A program made the position numbers and the translations under genes. Source: JAXMCK01 sp046349395 (lineage in GTDB: Bacteria > Pseudomonadota > Alphaproteobacteria > Geminicoccales > Geminicoccaceae). Taken from it: a DNA stretch of 64,000 nt. Shown here piece after piece: positions 52,943 through 62,128 of this stretch (position 1 is its first letter; every line of letters begins with the position of its first letter). The notes under the pieces were generated by a model. The model saw only the letters and a list, made by a program, of their open reading frames with translations. It searched no databases and was not told the DNA's origin. The stretch lies in the NCBI GenBank assembly GCA_046349395.1, contig JAXMCK010000004.1, positions 496,001-560,000 on the forward strand, written 5' to 3'.

Positions 52943-54120
52943 GCGCCGTGGGCGGTCGAGTAGTGGTCGGTCGAGCAGGCCTCGCCGGCGAAGAAGATGC
53001 GGTCGTCGATCGGCCGGGCGAGGACCGGGCGGGCATCGGAGCCACCCGGAACGGCGTAGGAGAAGGCACCCAGCGACCAGGGCTCCACGGACCAGGTTGA
53101 AGCGAGCGCAGGTCGCAGATGCCGGCGGACATTCTCGCCGAAGATAGCTGCAAGCTCCTCGATGGCGAAGGCGCCCATGGCGCCGATGCCGGCGTGTTCC
53201 ATCTCGCGGGCGAGCGGCCCGCCCCAGTACGCCTCGACGAGAGGGCGGCCGAGGAAGCGGAGATGGTAGATCGCCGTCTCGCTCGCGGCCGGCTTGCCGA
53301 GCACCTGCCGGTCGGGCTCCAGGCCGAACGGGTCGCCCTCGACGGTCAGGAGCAGCTTCGACGCATGGCCCAGCGGCACCTGCGCTGCGGCGGTCAGCTT
53401 TTCCGATGGCAGCGGTGGATCGAAGCGGATCGACTCGGCCGCGAGGACCGAACTCGGCACTGTGACGATGACGGTGCGCGCGGTGATCGGGCCGCTGGCG
53501 GTCGTCACGACGATGGAGCAACCGCGGTGATCGATGGCCTGGACGGGTGTCGAGAGCCGGATCGGCAGGCCTCGGGCGTGGCGCTCGACGAGGGTGCCGT
53601 AGCCCTCGACCACGCGCCAGTTGACCATCGTATCGGCGTAGCGGGCGAGGTCGACGACCGAGAGCCGGTCCGGCCCGGCGCCGGAGATGAACCCGTTGAC
53701 GCAGGCGAACGCGGGTAGCCAGGGATCGTCCGCCTGTAGGAGGTCGCTCCAGGCGCGGTCGGGGCCGGCGTACTCGTCCAGTTCGGTCCACCAGCGCTCG
53801 AACGCCTTGCCACGGGCGGACGCCTCCGCGCGGCCGAGTTGACGCTCGCGCATGAAATGGACGCCCCAGTCCGGGAGCTTCCGGTCGATCCCGAGGCCGA
53901 AGCTCTCGGCTATCGGCACCCAGGGGTTGCGGTCGGCGGAATGGAGCCAGGCGCAGCCGATGTCGGCGGTGTGGCCCTCGATCCGGGCCGTCCAGGCGCG
54001 GCCACCGATACGGTCGCGAGCCTCCAGAACGAGCACGCTGAGGCCGGCGTCGGCCAGAGCCCTTGCCGCCGCCACGCCGGCGGCACCCGCCCCGACGACG
54101 GCGGCGTCGACCTCGGTCAA
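52876..54120 (-). CDS. FAD-dependent amine oxidase family protein
   Basis: A 414-residue flavoprotein. The Rossmann motif VVGAGAAGVAAARALADAG followed by VLEARDRIGGRAWT at 8-44 is that of the monoamine-oxidase/polyamine-oxidase superfamily, and the C-terminal IFFAGEACSTDHYSTAHGAYLTGLAAA is the second FAD-binding block. The start is TTG 54120, overlapping the stop of the metallo-hydrolase gene by 4 nt (TTGA); this places the Rossmann fold at the very N-terminus as expected. The amine substrate is unknown. It is the last gene of the tmk-to-metallo-hydrolase run. Confidence 0.88.
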   Translation of the reverse strand: MTEVDAAVVGAGAAGVAAARALADAGLSVLVLEARDRIGGRAWTARIEGHTADIGCAWLHSADRNPWVPIAESFGLGIDRKLPDWGVHFMRERQLGRAEASARGKAFERWWTELDEYAGPDRAWSDLLQADDPWLPAFACVNGFISGAGPDRLSVVDLARYADTMVNWRVVEGYGTLVERHARGLPIRLSTPVQAIDHRGCSIVVTTASGPITARTVIVTVPSSVLAAESIRFDPPLPSEKLTAAAQVPLGHASKLLLTVEGDPFGLEPDRQVLGKPAASETAIYHLRFLGRPLVEAYWGGPLAREMEHAGIGAMGAFAIEELAAIFGENVRRHLRPALASTWSVEPWSLGAFSYAVPGGSDARPVLARPIDDRIFFAGEACSTDHYSTAHGAYLTGLAAAEAVRRALSHVSSE

Positions 54121-54887
54121 TCAGGGATCTCGATCACGAGGCCGTCGTGGGCCGGCAGGACGTCGTTGGGCAGCTTGGCGGCCCAGGTGGCGTAGTCGAC
54201 CTCGTGGTTGAGGTGGGTGAGGAACGCCCGCTTCGGCTCCAGCCGGTCGATCCAGTGCAGGGTGACGTCGAGATGGGCGTGGCTCGGGTGCGGGCGGTCG
54301 CGCAGCGCGTCGACGAGCCAGACCTCGGTGCCGGCAAGCGCCGCGAAGGCCGCGTCGTCGAGACCGTCGGTGTCGGTCGAGTAGGCGAAGCGGCCGATGC
54401 GGAAGCCCCAGCTCTCGCCGCGGCCGTGCTTCTGGCGGAAGGGCACGATCTCGACGCCGGCGGCCTCGAAGGGGCCGTGGAACGGGTGCGGGGTGATCTC
54501 GGGGCGCCAGAACCCGTGGCGGTCGTTGCCGCCCAGGAAGACATAGGGGAAGCGCTCGCGGATGCGGCCGAACACGGCCTCGTCGGCATAGGCCTGGATC
54601 GGGGCCATGATGATGTTGTTGATCGTGCGCAGGTCGTCGAGGCCGTGCACATGGTCGGCATGGGCATGGGTGTAGAGCAGCGCGTCGATGGCCCCGATGC
54701 CGGCCGAGAGGCACTGCTCGCGCAGGTCGGGGCCGGTGTCGACGAGAATCCGGCGCCCCTGCACCTCGATGAAGATCGAGCAGCGGCGGCGCTTGTTGCG
54801 CGGATCCGGCGAGCGGCAGACGCGGCAGGTGCAGCCGATCTGCGGCACGCCCGCCGAAGTGCCGCAGCCGAGAACGGTGACTTTCAT
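54117..54887 (-). CDS. MBL-fold metallo-hydrolase (PhnP-like)
   Basis: A 256-residue metallo-beta-lactamase-fold phosphodiesterase-like protein. VLGCGTSAGVPQIGC plus the zinc-knuckle-like CTCRVCRSPDPRNKRRR at the N-terminus, the THAHADHVHGLDDL metal motif, and the distal Asp/His (STDTDG, HLNHEVDY) match PhnP and its relatives, which hydrolyse cyclic phosphodiesters. In alphaproteobacteria this gene regularly follows tatD; its role there is not known. 4-nt overlap with tatD. Confidence 0.92.
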   Translation of the reverse strand: MKVTVLGCGTSAGVPQIGCTCRVCRSPDPRNKRRRCSIFIEVQGRRILVDTGPDLREQCLSAGIGAIDALLYTHAHADHVHGLDDLRTINNIIMAPIQAYADEAVFGRIRERFPYVFLGGNDRHGFWRPEITPHPFHGPFEAAGVEIVPFRQKHGRGESWGFRIGRFAYSTDTDGLDDAAFAALAGTEVWLVDALRDRPHPSHAHLDVTLHWIDRLEPKRAFLTHLNHEVDYATWAAKLPNDVLPAHDGLVIEIPD

Positions 54888-55675
54888 GGCGTCGGGCGGA
54901 AGCCGGCCGCCTTGTCGAACAGGCGAAAGAAGTTCTCGGTCGTGGCGTGCTCGACCTCGGCGAGGGGCACCTTTTTCACCTCTGCCAGGACCTTCGCCGT
55001 GTGGACGGTGTAAGCGGGTTCGTTGGTCTTCCCGCGGAACGGCATCGGCGCGAGGTAGGGTGCGTCGGTCTCCAGGATCAGGTTGGCCAAGGGCATGTCT
55101 GCGACCGTCGCTCGAAGCTCGTCCGAGCGGCGGAAGGTCAGGATGCCGCCGATGCCGAGATAGAATCCGAGCGCCACCGCCCGCTCGGCGAGGCGGCGGG
55201 ACGAGCTGTAGCAGTGGACCACACCCTTGAAGGACCCCTTCCCCATTTCCTCTTCGAGGATCGCCATGGTGTCCTCGTCGGCGTCGCGGGTGTGCACGAT
55301 GAGCGGCAAGCCGGTGCTCCGGGCGGCCTCGATGTGGGTGCGGAAGCTCACGGCCTGACGGTCGCGGGGGGCGTAGTCGTAGAAATAGTCGAGGCCCGAC
55401 TCGCCGATGCCGACGATCTTGGGCTCGGCGGCGGCGGCGAGCAGTGGGGCCGGGTCGTCGAGGCCTTCGCGACCCGCCTCGTGCGGATGGACACCGACGG
55501 CGGCGACCACGGAGGCATGCCGTGCGGCCAGGTCGGCGACGCGCGGCCACGTCTCGCGCTTGGTGGCGATCGTCAGCATGAGCCCGACACCCGCCGCCTC
55601 GGCGCGCGCCACGACACCGGCCTCGTCCTCGGCGAGGCCCGGATAGTCGAGGTGGCAGTGCGAATCGACGATCAT
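54884..55675 (-). CDS. TatD family metal-dependent hydrolase
   Basis: A 263-residue TIM-barrel nuclease family member: DSHCHLDY (two His ligands), GVHPHEA, IGESGLDYFYDYAPRDRQ (Glu), LPLIVHTRDADEDT and LETDAPYLAPMPFRGKTNEPAY (catalytic Asp). TatD enzymes act as 3'-5' exonucleases or D-aminoacyl-tRNA deacylases. It starts inside the metG stop (4-nt overlap). Confidence 0.94.
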   Translation of the reverse strand: MIVDSHCHLDYPGLAEDEAGVVARAEAAGVGLMLTIATKRETWPRVADLAARHASVVAAVGVHPHEAGREGLDDPAPLLAAAAEPKIVGIGESGLDYFYDYAPRDRQAVSFRTHIEAARSTGLPLIVHTRDADEDTMAILEEEMGKGSFKGVVHCYSSSRRLAERAVALGFYLGIGGILTFRRSDELRATVADMPLANLILETDAPYLAPMPFRGKTNEPAYTVHTAKVLAEVKKVPLAEVEHATTENFFRLFDKAAGFRPTP

Positions 55676-57213
55676 GCCGCGACGGGATCGACGAAGCGCG
55701 GGAAGACGCCGGAGGGAGCCGGCAGCGGCGTTCCGGCCCGCAGGACGGCGTCGTCCGCGTCGATCGCGGCGAAGCCACGCTGGCCAGGCGGCACGGCAAG
55801 CTGGTCGAGGATCCTGGCCGACGCGCCCGGCACGAAGGGCTGGGTCAGCAGTGCCAAGTGCCGGATCGTCTCGGCCAGGACCCAGAGCACGGTCGCCATG
55901 CGCGCCGGGTCGGTCTTGCGCAAGGTCCAGGGTGCCTGGGCATCGATGTAGCGGTTTGCCTGGCCGACGACCTCCCAGATCTGCTCCAGGGCCTTGTGGA
56001 TGGCGCACTCGTCCATCGCCGTGCGCAGGCCCGGCAGGAGCGCCTCGGCCGCGTCCAGCAGGGCTAGGTCCTCAGGCCCGAGCGGCCCATGCGCCGGTAC
56101 GGCGCCGCCGCAGTTCTTGGCGATCATCGACAGGACGCGCTGGCAGAGATTGCCGTAGTCGTTGGCGAGATCGTGGTTCATGCGCCGGACCATGGCGGCA
56201 TGGCTGAAGTCGCCGTCCGAGCCGAACGGGATCTCACGGAGCAGGAAGTAGCGGGTGGCGTCCAGGCCGTAGCGGGCGACGAGGTCGGCCGGTGCCACGG
56301 CGTTGCCCAGCGACTTGGACATCTTCTGGCCTTCGACGGTCCACCAGCCGTGGGCGAAGACGCGCCTAGCGGGCTGCAAGCCGGCTGCCATCAGGAAGGC
56401 CGGCCAGTAGACGGTGTGGAAGCGCAGGATGTCCTTGCCGACGATATGGAACTCGGCCGGCCAGAAGGTGCGGTAGAGGTCGCCTTGGGTGTCAGGGTAG
56501 CCGAGGGCGGAGATGTAGTTCGTCAGCGCGTCGAGCCAGACATACATCACATGTGCCGGATCGCCCGGCACCGGGATGCCCCACTTGAAGCTGGTGCGCG
56601 AGACCGAGAGGTCCTGCAGCCCGCCCTTGACGAAGCTGATCACCTCGTTGCGGCGGGTGGCGGGCTGCACGGCTTCGGGGTGGGCGGCGTACCAGTCGAG
56701 CAGCCGGTCCTGCCAGGCCGAGAGACGGAAGAAGTAGGAAGGCTCCTCGACCCACTCGACGGGAGCCCCGGTCGGTGCCTTGCCGTCGACGAGCTCGGTC
56801 TCGGTGTAGAAGGCCTCGTCGCGCACCGAGTACCAGCCGGCATACTTGCCGAGATAGATGTCGCCCGACTGGACGAGACGCTCCCATAGCGCCGACACGG
56901 AGCGCTTGTGACGGGCTTCCGTGGTGCGGATGAAGTCGTCGTTGCTGATGTCGAGTTGGGCCGCCAGGTCGCGGAAGCGGCCGGAGACCTGGTCGGTGAA
57001 GGTCTGCGGATCGACGCCGGCCGCCTCCGCCGCCTTCTCGACCTTCTGGCCGTGCTCGTCGGTACCGGTGAGGAAGTAGACCCGGCGGCCGTCCAGCCGC
57101 TGGAAGCGGGCCAGCGCATCGCAGGCAAGCGTCGTGTAGGCGTGCCCGATATGCGGTGAATCGTTCACATAGTAGATCGGGCTCGTGACGTAGTATGCGT
57201 CGGCCGCGGACAA
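55672..57213 (-). CDS. metG: Methionyl-tRNA synthetase
   Basis: A 513-residue class I synthetase with the HIGH-type motif PHIGHAY and KMSKS in GQKMSKSLGN; the anticodon domain (NEVISFVKGGLQDLSVSR, WxPxG region) follows. It lacks the C-terminal tRNA-binding extension found in enteric MetG, as in other alphaproteobacteria. I start at TTG 57213 because GAGGAG lies upstream, it follows holB by 19 nt, and the next residues (SAADAYYVTSPIYYVN) give a normal N-terminus; the open frame runs further but overlaps holB. Confidence 0.96.
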   Translation of the reverse strand: MSAADAYYVTSPIYYVNDSPHIGHAYTTLACDALARFQRLDGRRVYFLTGTDEHGQKVEKAAEAAGVDPQTFTDQVSGRFRDLAAQLDISNDDFIRTTEARHKRSVSALWERLVQSGDIYLGKYAGWYSVRDEAFYTETELVDGKAPTGAPVEWVEEPSYFFRLSAWQDRLLDWYAAHPEAVQPATRRNEVISFVKGGLQDLSVSRTSFKWGIPVPGDPAHVMYVWLDALTNYISALGYPDTQGDLYRTFWPAEFHIVGKDILRFHTVYWPAFLMAAGLQPARRVFAHGWWTVEGQKMSKSLGNAVAPADLVARYGLDATRYFLLREIPFGSDGDFSHAAMVRRMNHDLANDYGNLCQRVLSMIAKNCGGAVPAHGPLGPEDLALLDAAEALLPGLRTAMDECAIHKALEQIWEVVGQANRYIDAQAPWTLRKTDPARMATVLWVLAETIRHLALLTQPFVPGASARILDQLAVPPGQRGFAAIDADDAVLRAGTPLPAPSGVFPRFVDPVAA

Positions 57214-57232
57214 GGCCTGGTCTCCTCGGGTC

Positions 57233-58279
57233 TCAGATACGGGCGGTGCCGGATTTGGGCTCCCCGCCACCTATCTCGTAGCCGATCCGCAGCAAGGCCT
57301 GGACCGGATCGAGATTGAGCGATTCCACGCGCGCGGCGAGCGATGCGAGCTTGTCCCACAAGGCCACCCAGTGATCAAGCCGACGGCCGGTCGCGATGGT
57401 GGCAAGGGCGCGGCCCTCGCCCGGGAAGATCTCGGGTCCGGCGGCACCGGAAACGTGCCGTGCGGTGCGCCGCACCACCTCGCCCAGAAGATCGGCCGCC
57501 GTGCGGATACCGAGATCGTCGGCCAGGGCGCTGACGCCGAGAGCGGAGCGCAGCCTGGCCGCCTCGGAACCGGCACCTGCCGCCAGTTGCTCGAGCGTCG
57601 CGGCATATCGGGCGAGCCAGTCGGTGGCGGCGAGGTCGCATGCACGGCCAAGCGAGCCACGCGACTGGGCGGCCAGTGCCGAGATCTCGGTTTCGGTCAG
57701 GTGCGGGAGGAAGCGGGCGAGAGCCGTTTCCACCTCGATGGTCGGCAGCGGGCGAAGCACGAGCGCCGCGCAGCGGGAGAGGATGGTGCGGGGTAGATGG
57801 CCGACGCGTTCACAGACGAGGAGGATCACCGTGGCGGGCGGCGGCTCTTCGAGGAGCTTCAACAGGGCGTTGGCGGCTTCCGTTGACAGCTCGTCGGCGA
57901 CGTCGACGACGAGCACACGGTAGGGTGCCGTCGCGCGCGTCTCCCACATGCGCTCGTTGACCGTGCGCACGGCATCGATGCCGATCTCCTTGCCGAACTT
58001 CTTGGTGCGCGGGTTGACCGTCCGGCGCAGGATGTAGAGGTCGGGGTGGGCACCGGCCGCGACCATGCGGAAGACCGCCGAAGCGGGGTCGAGCGCCTGC
58101 ACGCCGCCGAGCAGCAGCCGGGCGAGGCGAAAGGCCAGGGTCGCCTTACCGACGCCGAAGGGACCGCGGAGCAGCCAGCCATGGGGCAGCCTGCCGCGAT
58201 CGAGTGCACGGCGGAAGACCGTCTCCGCCAGCTCCTGTCCCAGGAGCAGCGGGTTCGCTTCCGGCGCGGGGACGCTCAC
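57233..58279 (-). CDS. holB: DNA polymerase III subunit delta'
   Basis: A 348-residue clamp-loader subunit of the AAA+ family. LPHGWLLRGPFGVGKATLAFRLA carries the Walker A region (GPFGVGKAT), the sensor-1 helix sequence TEAANALLKLLEEPP is diagnostic, and SRCAAL is the SRC arginine-finger motif. The zinc-knuckle cysteines of E. coli HolB are absent. GTG start overlapping the tmk stop (GTGA). Confidence 0.93.
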   Translation of the reverse strand: MSVPAPEANPLLLGQELAETVFRRALDRGRLPHGWLLRGPFGVGKATLAFRLARLLLGGVQALDPASAVFRMVAAGAHPDLYILRRTVNPRTKKFGKEIGIDAVRTVNERMWETRATAPYRVLVVDVADELSTEAANALLKLLEEPPPATVILLVCERVGHLPRTILSRCAALVLRPLPTIEVETALARFLPHLTETEISALAAQSRGSLGRACDLAATDWLARYAATLEQLAAGAGSEAARLRSALGVSALADDLGIRTAADLLGEVVRRTARHVSGAAGPEIFPGEGRALATIATGRRLDHWVALWDKLASLAARVESLNLDPVQALLRIGYEIGGGEPKSGTARI

Positions 58280-58908
58280 GGGGACGACCCGAGGAGACGG
58301 CTCCTGACGGTGGCCCAGACGGCTTCGCCGACGCGGTCGACGGGGCCGACGGCCGGGATCGTGATGATGCGGTCCGGCTCGCGCGCGGCGAGATCGAGAA
58401 AGCCGCGGCGCACCGCGTCGAGGAAGGCCACGCCCTTCTGCTCGAAGCGCTGGACCTGCCCCCTTGCATGGGCCCGCTCGAGGCCGGCCTCCGTGTCGAT
58501 ATCGAGCAGGATGGTGAGATCCGGCAGACGCGTCCGCGAGAGCGGCTCGTGCAGGCGATCCACCAGATCGAGTCCGAGGCCGCCGGCGATACCCTGATAG
58601 GCCCGGGTGGAGTCGAGATAGCGGTCGCAGAGGACCCAGGCGCCATCCGCCAGGGCCGGCATGATGGCGCGGTGCAGATGATCATCCCGGGCCGCCATGA
58701 CGAGGAAAAGCTCGCTGAGGGGCCGCCACGCGTCCGCCGGGCCCTCCAGCAGCAGGCGACGGACCGCTTCGGCCCCCTCCGTGCCGCCGGGCTCGCGGGT
58801 GACGCGCACCTTGTGGCCCGTCGCTTCGAGACGCGCACGCAGGAGGCCCAGCTGCGTGGTCTTGCCGGCCCCCTCGCCGCCCTCGAAGGTGATGAAGCGG
58901 CCGCTCAC
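58276..58908 (-). CDS. tmk: Thymidylate kinase
   Basis: A 210-residue dTMP kinase: P-loop FEGGEGAGKTTQ, the DR(E) segment TREPGGTEGAEAVR, and DRYLDSTRAYQG with the catalytic Arg. It has the type-II-like LID, as Arg is absent in the P-loop X positions and lies in the lid region (RGQVQRFE). GTG start overlapping the carboxypeptidase stop by 4 nt. Confidence 0.95.
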   Translation of the reverse strand: MSGRFITFEGGEGAGKTTQLGLLRARLEATGHKVRVTREPGGTEGAEAVRRLLLEGPADAWRPLSELFLVMAARDDHLHRAIMPALADGAWVLCDRYLDSTRAYQGIAGGLGLDLVDRLHEPLSRTRLPDLTILLDIDTEAGLERAHARGQVQRFEQKGVAFLDAVRRGFLDLAAREPDRIITIPAVGPVDRVGEAVWATVRSRLLGSSP

Positions 58909-60041
58909 CCGCCGCTGCCCAGGCCGAGTAGGTGGGTGACCGAGGCGCCGAGCCGGCCCATGGCCCCGGCGCGCGGCACGTCGGCGGCGGCGAGCAGAGG
59001 CACGGTGCGGACCGGCATGCCCGGGGCACTGATCTGGATGTCGCCCAGCTTCTGACCCTTCTGCACGGGTGCCGGGACCGGATTGTCGTAGTTCAGCTTC
59101 ACCTGGAGGCCCGCACGCGCGTCACGGGAGAGCGTCACCGCGACCGTGCCGTCCGCGACGAGCGCCACGCTCGACGTCTCGCCCATCCATACCCCCGTCG
59201 CTGCGATGGTCTCGCCTTCCTTGAACAGAGGATAGGAGTGGAACTCGCGGAAGGCGTACTCCAGCACGCGCTCGCCTTCCTGCCGCCGCGCCGTCGGCGA
59301 TTCGAGACCGGCCAGCACCATGATGAGTCGCAGGCCGTCGCGCTGGGCCGAGGCGACGAGACCGTATCCGGCCTCGTCGGTGAAGCCCGTCTTCATTCCG
59401 TCCACACCCGGCACTTTGGCCTGGAGCAGCGGATTGCGGTTCGGCTGCTTGATCCCGTTATAGGTGAAGTCCGTCATCGAGTAGTATTTGTAGAACTGCG
59501 GGAAGCGCGTGATGATCGCGCGGGCGAGCGTCGCCAGATCCCGCACGCTCATGAAGTGCTGGGGCTCGTCGAGACCGGTCGCGTTCGAGAAGTGACTGTT
59601 GGTCAGCCCCAGTTCCGTCGCCTTCTCGTTCATCTTGTCGGCAAAAGCGGGCTCGCTGCCGGCGAGACCTTCGGCGACGACGATGCAGGCGTCGTTGCCC
59701 GACTGGATGATGATCCCCTGCAGCAATTCCTGCACGGGTACCCGGGTCCCGACCGCCACGAACATCTTGGAGCCGCCGGTACGCCACGCCTTCTCACTGA
59801 CGGGCAGCTCGTCCTCGAGCTTGAGCAGGCCCGAGGCCAGCTTGTCGAAGACGACGTAGGCCGTCATCAGCTTGCTCATCGAGGCCGGCGGCAGGCGTTC
59901 GTCGGCGTTCTTCGCTAGCAGCACGTCGCCGGTCGAGGCGTCGATGACGATGGCGGCCCGGGCGGAGGTCTCGAAGCTCTGCGCACCCGCCGGGCCGAGG
60001 GAGGCGATGAGCAGCAAGAGGGCGCAAAGAAGCTGGCGCAT
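58905..60041 (-). CDS. D-alanyl-D-alanine carboxypeptidase (PBP5/6 type)
   Basis: A 378-residue periplasmic peptidase of family S11. Signal peptide MRQLLCALLLLIASLGPAGA; active-site motifs SMSK (SxxK), SGN (IIQSGNDAC) and KTG (GMKTGFTDEAGYG); then the C-terminal beta domain and an amphipathic tail (GAMGRLGASVTHLLGLG) that should anchor it to the inner membrane. It trims the terminal D-Ala from peptidoglycan stems. Confidence 0.95.
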   Translation of the reverse strand: MRQLLCALLLLIASLGPAGAQSFETSARAAIVIDASTGDVLLAKNADERLPPASMSKLMTAYVVFDKLASGLLKLEDELPVSEKAWRTGGSKMFVAVGTRVPVQELLQGIIIQSGNDACIVVAEGLAGSEPAFADKMNEKATELGLTNSHFSNATGLDEPQHFMSVRDLATLARAIITRFPQFYKYYSMTDFTYNGIKQPNRNPLLQAKVPGVDGMKTGFTDEAGYGLVASAQRDGLRLIMVLAGLESPTARRQEGERVLEYAFREFHSYPLFKEGETIAATGVWMGETSSVALVADGTVAVTLSRDARAGLQVKLNYDNPVPAPVQKGQKLGDIQISAPGMPVRTVPLLAAADVPRAGAMGRLGASVTHLLGLGSGG

Positions 60042-60075
60042 GAATATCCCGTCGAGATTGACCGGGATCCGGCCC

Positions 60076-61020
60076 TCAGCAGGCCAAAGGCGACGCACCT
60101 GGGGCCGGGGTGGCGGTCATGACCGCATCCCGATAGCCCAGCGCCTGAATGCGGTCCAGCAGTGCCGCCGCCGCTTCGGCATCGTCGACGGGGCCGACCC
60201 GCACCCGCGCCTCGGGTTTGCCGGCACCGAAGATCGGCTCGACGACCATCGGCCCTGCATCGGCTACCACATGCCGCACCTCGGCCATCGCAGTGCCGTC
60301 GGGAATGCCGAAGATGCGGACGTAGCGAGGACCGGCCGGGCACATGCGCGAAGGCTGCGCCGCGGCGACGCGGACGGGCTGACGAGGCGCCACGGCGCGG
60401 GCGGGCTGGACGGCGACGACCTGCGGGGACGGGTCGAATACCTGCACGGGAGCCGGGCGGCGCGGGATGGCGACGGGGGCGGGGGTCGGGGCGACCGCGG
60501 CGTACTCGACCCGCGGCGCGCTCGGCCGGGGCGGCGTGCCATGAGCCGGTGCCAGTTGGATGAACTGCACCCGGACGCGAGCCAAACCGTCGTCGTGAAA
60601 GCCGAGCCTGGCGGCGGCGGCTTCGGAAAGATCGATCAGGCGGTCGTCGACGAAGGGGCCGCGGTCATTGACCCGCACGTCGATCGTGCGGCCGTTCTCA
60701 AGGTTGGTGACCCGGACAATGCTGGGCAGCGGCATCGTCTTGTGGGCAGCCGTGATCTGCCGCTTGTCGAAGGTTTCACCATTCGCCGTGTCCCGGCCGT
60801 GGAAGTAACCGCCATACCAGGAGGCGACGCCGACTTTGTCGTAAGTTGGATCGTACTCCGGATAGTACCAGCGGCCCTTGATCTTGTAGGGCGGACCGAG
60901 CTTATAGTTGCCGGCCGGCAACTGCGCGCTCGGGGAGCTTGGTCCCGTGTCCGAGGTGGAGCTGCAGGCGGCGAGCCCGAGGGCTAGGAAAAGTCCCAAA
61001 AGGGCAGGTATCTGGCGCAT
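60076..61020 (-). CDS. rlpA: Septal ring lytic transglycosylase RlpA family lipoprotein
   Basis: A 314-residue lipoprotein. The lipobox LGLAAC gives lipidated Cys19. The double-psi beta-barrel domain (GVASWYGGYFHGRDTANGETFD ... VRVNDRGPFVDDRLIDLSEAAA, about 63-155) carries the catalytic Asp (NDRGPF), then a Pro/Ala/Val-rich linker and a C-terminal SPOR domain (RYVRIFGIPDGTAMAEVRHVV ... VRVGPV) that binds denuded septal glycan. RlpA cleaves such glycan at division. Confidence 0.95.
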   Translation of the reverse strand: MRQIPALLGLFLALGLAACSSTSDTGPSSPSAQLPAGNYKLGPPYKIKGRWYYPEYDPTYDKVGVASWYGGYFHGRDTANGETFDKRQITAAHKTMPLPSIVRVTNLENGRTIDVRVNDRGPFVDDRLIDLSEAAAARLGFHDDGLARVRVQFIQLAPAHGTPPRPSAPRVEYAAVAPTPAPVAIPRRPAPVQVFDPSPQVVAVQPARAVAPRQPVRVAAAQPSRMCPAGPRYVRIFGIPDGTAMAEVRHVVADAGPMVVEPIFGAGKPEARVRVGPVDDAEAAAALLDRIQALGYRDAVMTATPAPGASPLAC

Positions 61021-61050
61021 GCCCCGGGCTCATACCATACGCGAAGTTCA

Positions 61051-62040
61051 TCATCCATCCCCTAGTGAATCCATGAGAAGCCCCGCCGTCAGGGCGAAAT
61101 AGGTCGACCGATTCCAGGTCATCAGTGTGCGGAAGTTCTCGTAGACGAGGAAGGCCGGCCCCTCGCCGTCATCGGTCAGGAGCAGCGAGCCGTTGACGCG
61201 AACCTTCGGCAGGTTCGATCCGTCGATCGCGCGCACGCCCAACGCCTGCCATTTGGCCAGCGGCAGCTTGCGGTCGAGGCCCGCAAGGGAGCCATCAATC
61301 CCGCTCGGGGCGATGACCTCGCGGCCCCAGATGTAACCGTCCGCCCAGCCGGAGCGTCCGAGATAGTTGGCGATCGAGGCGAACACGTCTGGGCGGCTCG
61401 TCCAGATGTCCGCCCGCCCGTCGCGATCGTAGTCGACCGCGTAGCGCACATAGGTCGAGGGCATGAACTGGCACTGGCCGGAAGCACCGGCCCAGGAGCC
61501 CAGGAACTCCGCGGGGGAGATGCTGCCCCGGTCGACCATGGCCAGAGCATGGAGCAGTTCACCCTCGAAGAACGCGGCACGCCTTCCGTCATAGGCGAGC
61601 GTGGCCAGCGAGGGGATCACCGGGAAGCCGCCCGGCCGCTCGCCGTAGCTCGACTCGAGACCCCAAAGCGCGACGATGATCTCGGGCGGCACCCGGAACC
61701 GGGCCCGGATGTCGGCCAGCACGTCCCGATGGTACTCGAGCAGCGCCCTGCCCTGCTCGATCCGCGAGTCGCTGATGTGATTGGCGCGGTACTCGACGAA
61801 GGTTGCCCGGTGCTCGGGCTGGCTGCGGTCGAGGTCGAGTACGTCGACGAGCGGGTAGATCCCGCCGAGCGTCGCCTGCAGCGTCTCCCGCCGGATGCCT
61901 TGCTGCGCCGCCTTGCGGGCGATCCCGTCCAGCCACACGTCGAACGGCTGATCGGCTGCCGCGGCCAGGGAAGGTGCTGCAAGGGCGCCCGCCAGCCCCC
62001 CGAGCACGCCGCGACGTCGCCATCTCGTGCCGTGCACCAC
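61051..62040 (-). CDS. Lytic murein transglycosylase, MltB family
   Basis: A 329-residue family 103 transglycosylase. IVALWGLESSYGERPGGFPV holds the catalytic Glu; SWAGASGQCQFMPSTYVRYAVDYDRDGRADIW and the IANYLGRSGW segment are diagnostic. The N-terminus RWRRRGVLGGLAGALAA looks like a twin-arginine signal rather than a lipoprotein signal, so it is probably a soluble periplasmic enzyme. GTG start (two GTG codons in tandem). Together with RlpA and the carboxypeptidase it makes a cell-wall remodelling group. Confidence 0.92.
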   Translation of the reverse strand: MVHGTRWRRRGVLGGLAGALAAPSLAAAADQPFDVWLDGIARKAAQQGIRRETLQATLGGIYPLVDVLDLDRSQPEHRATFVEYRANHISDSRIEQGRALLEYHRDVLADIRARFRVPPEIIVALWGLESSYGERPGGFPVIPSLATLAYDGRRAAFFEGELLHALAMVDRGSISPAEFLGSWAGASGQCQFMPSTYVRYAVDYDRDGRADIWTSRPDVFASIANYLGRSGWADGYIWGREVIAPSGIDGSLAGLDRKLPLAKWQALGVRAIDGSNLPKVRVNGSLLLTDDGEGPAFLVYENFRTLMTWNRSTYFALTAGLLMDSLGDG

Positions 62041-62128
62041 TGATCACCCCGACTGTTTCACCCAGGCGTCGATTTAGGCGTGAAGGCGGCGGCGGAAAAG
62101 CTCGGGGGACCGGTAGACGGCGGAGCGT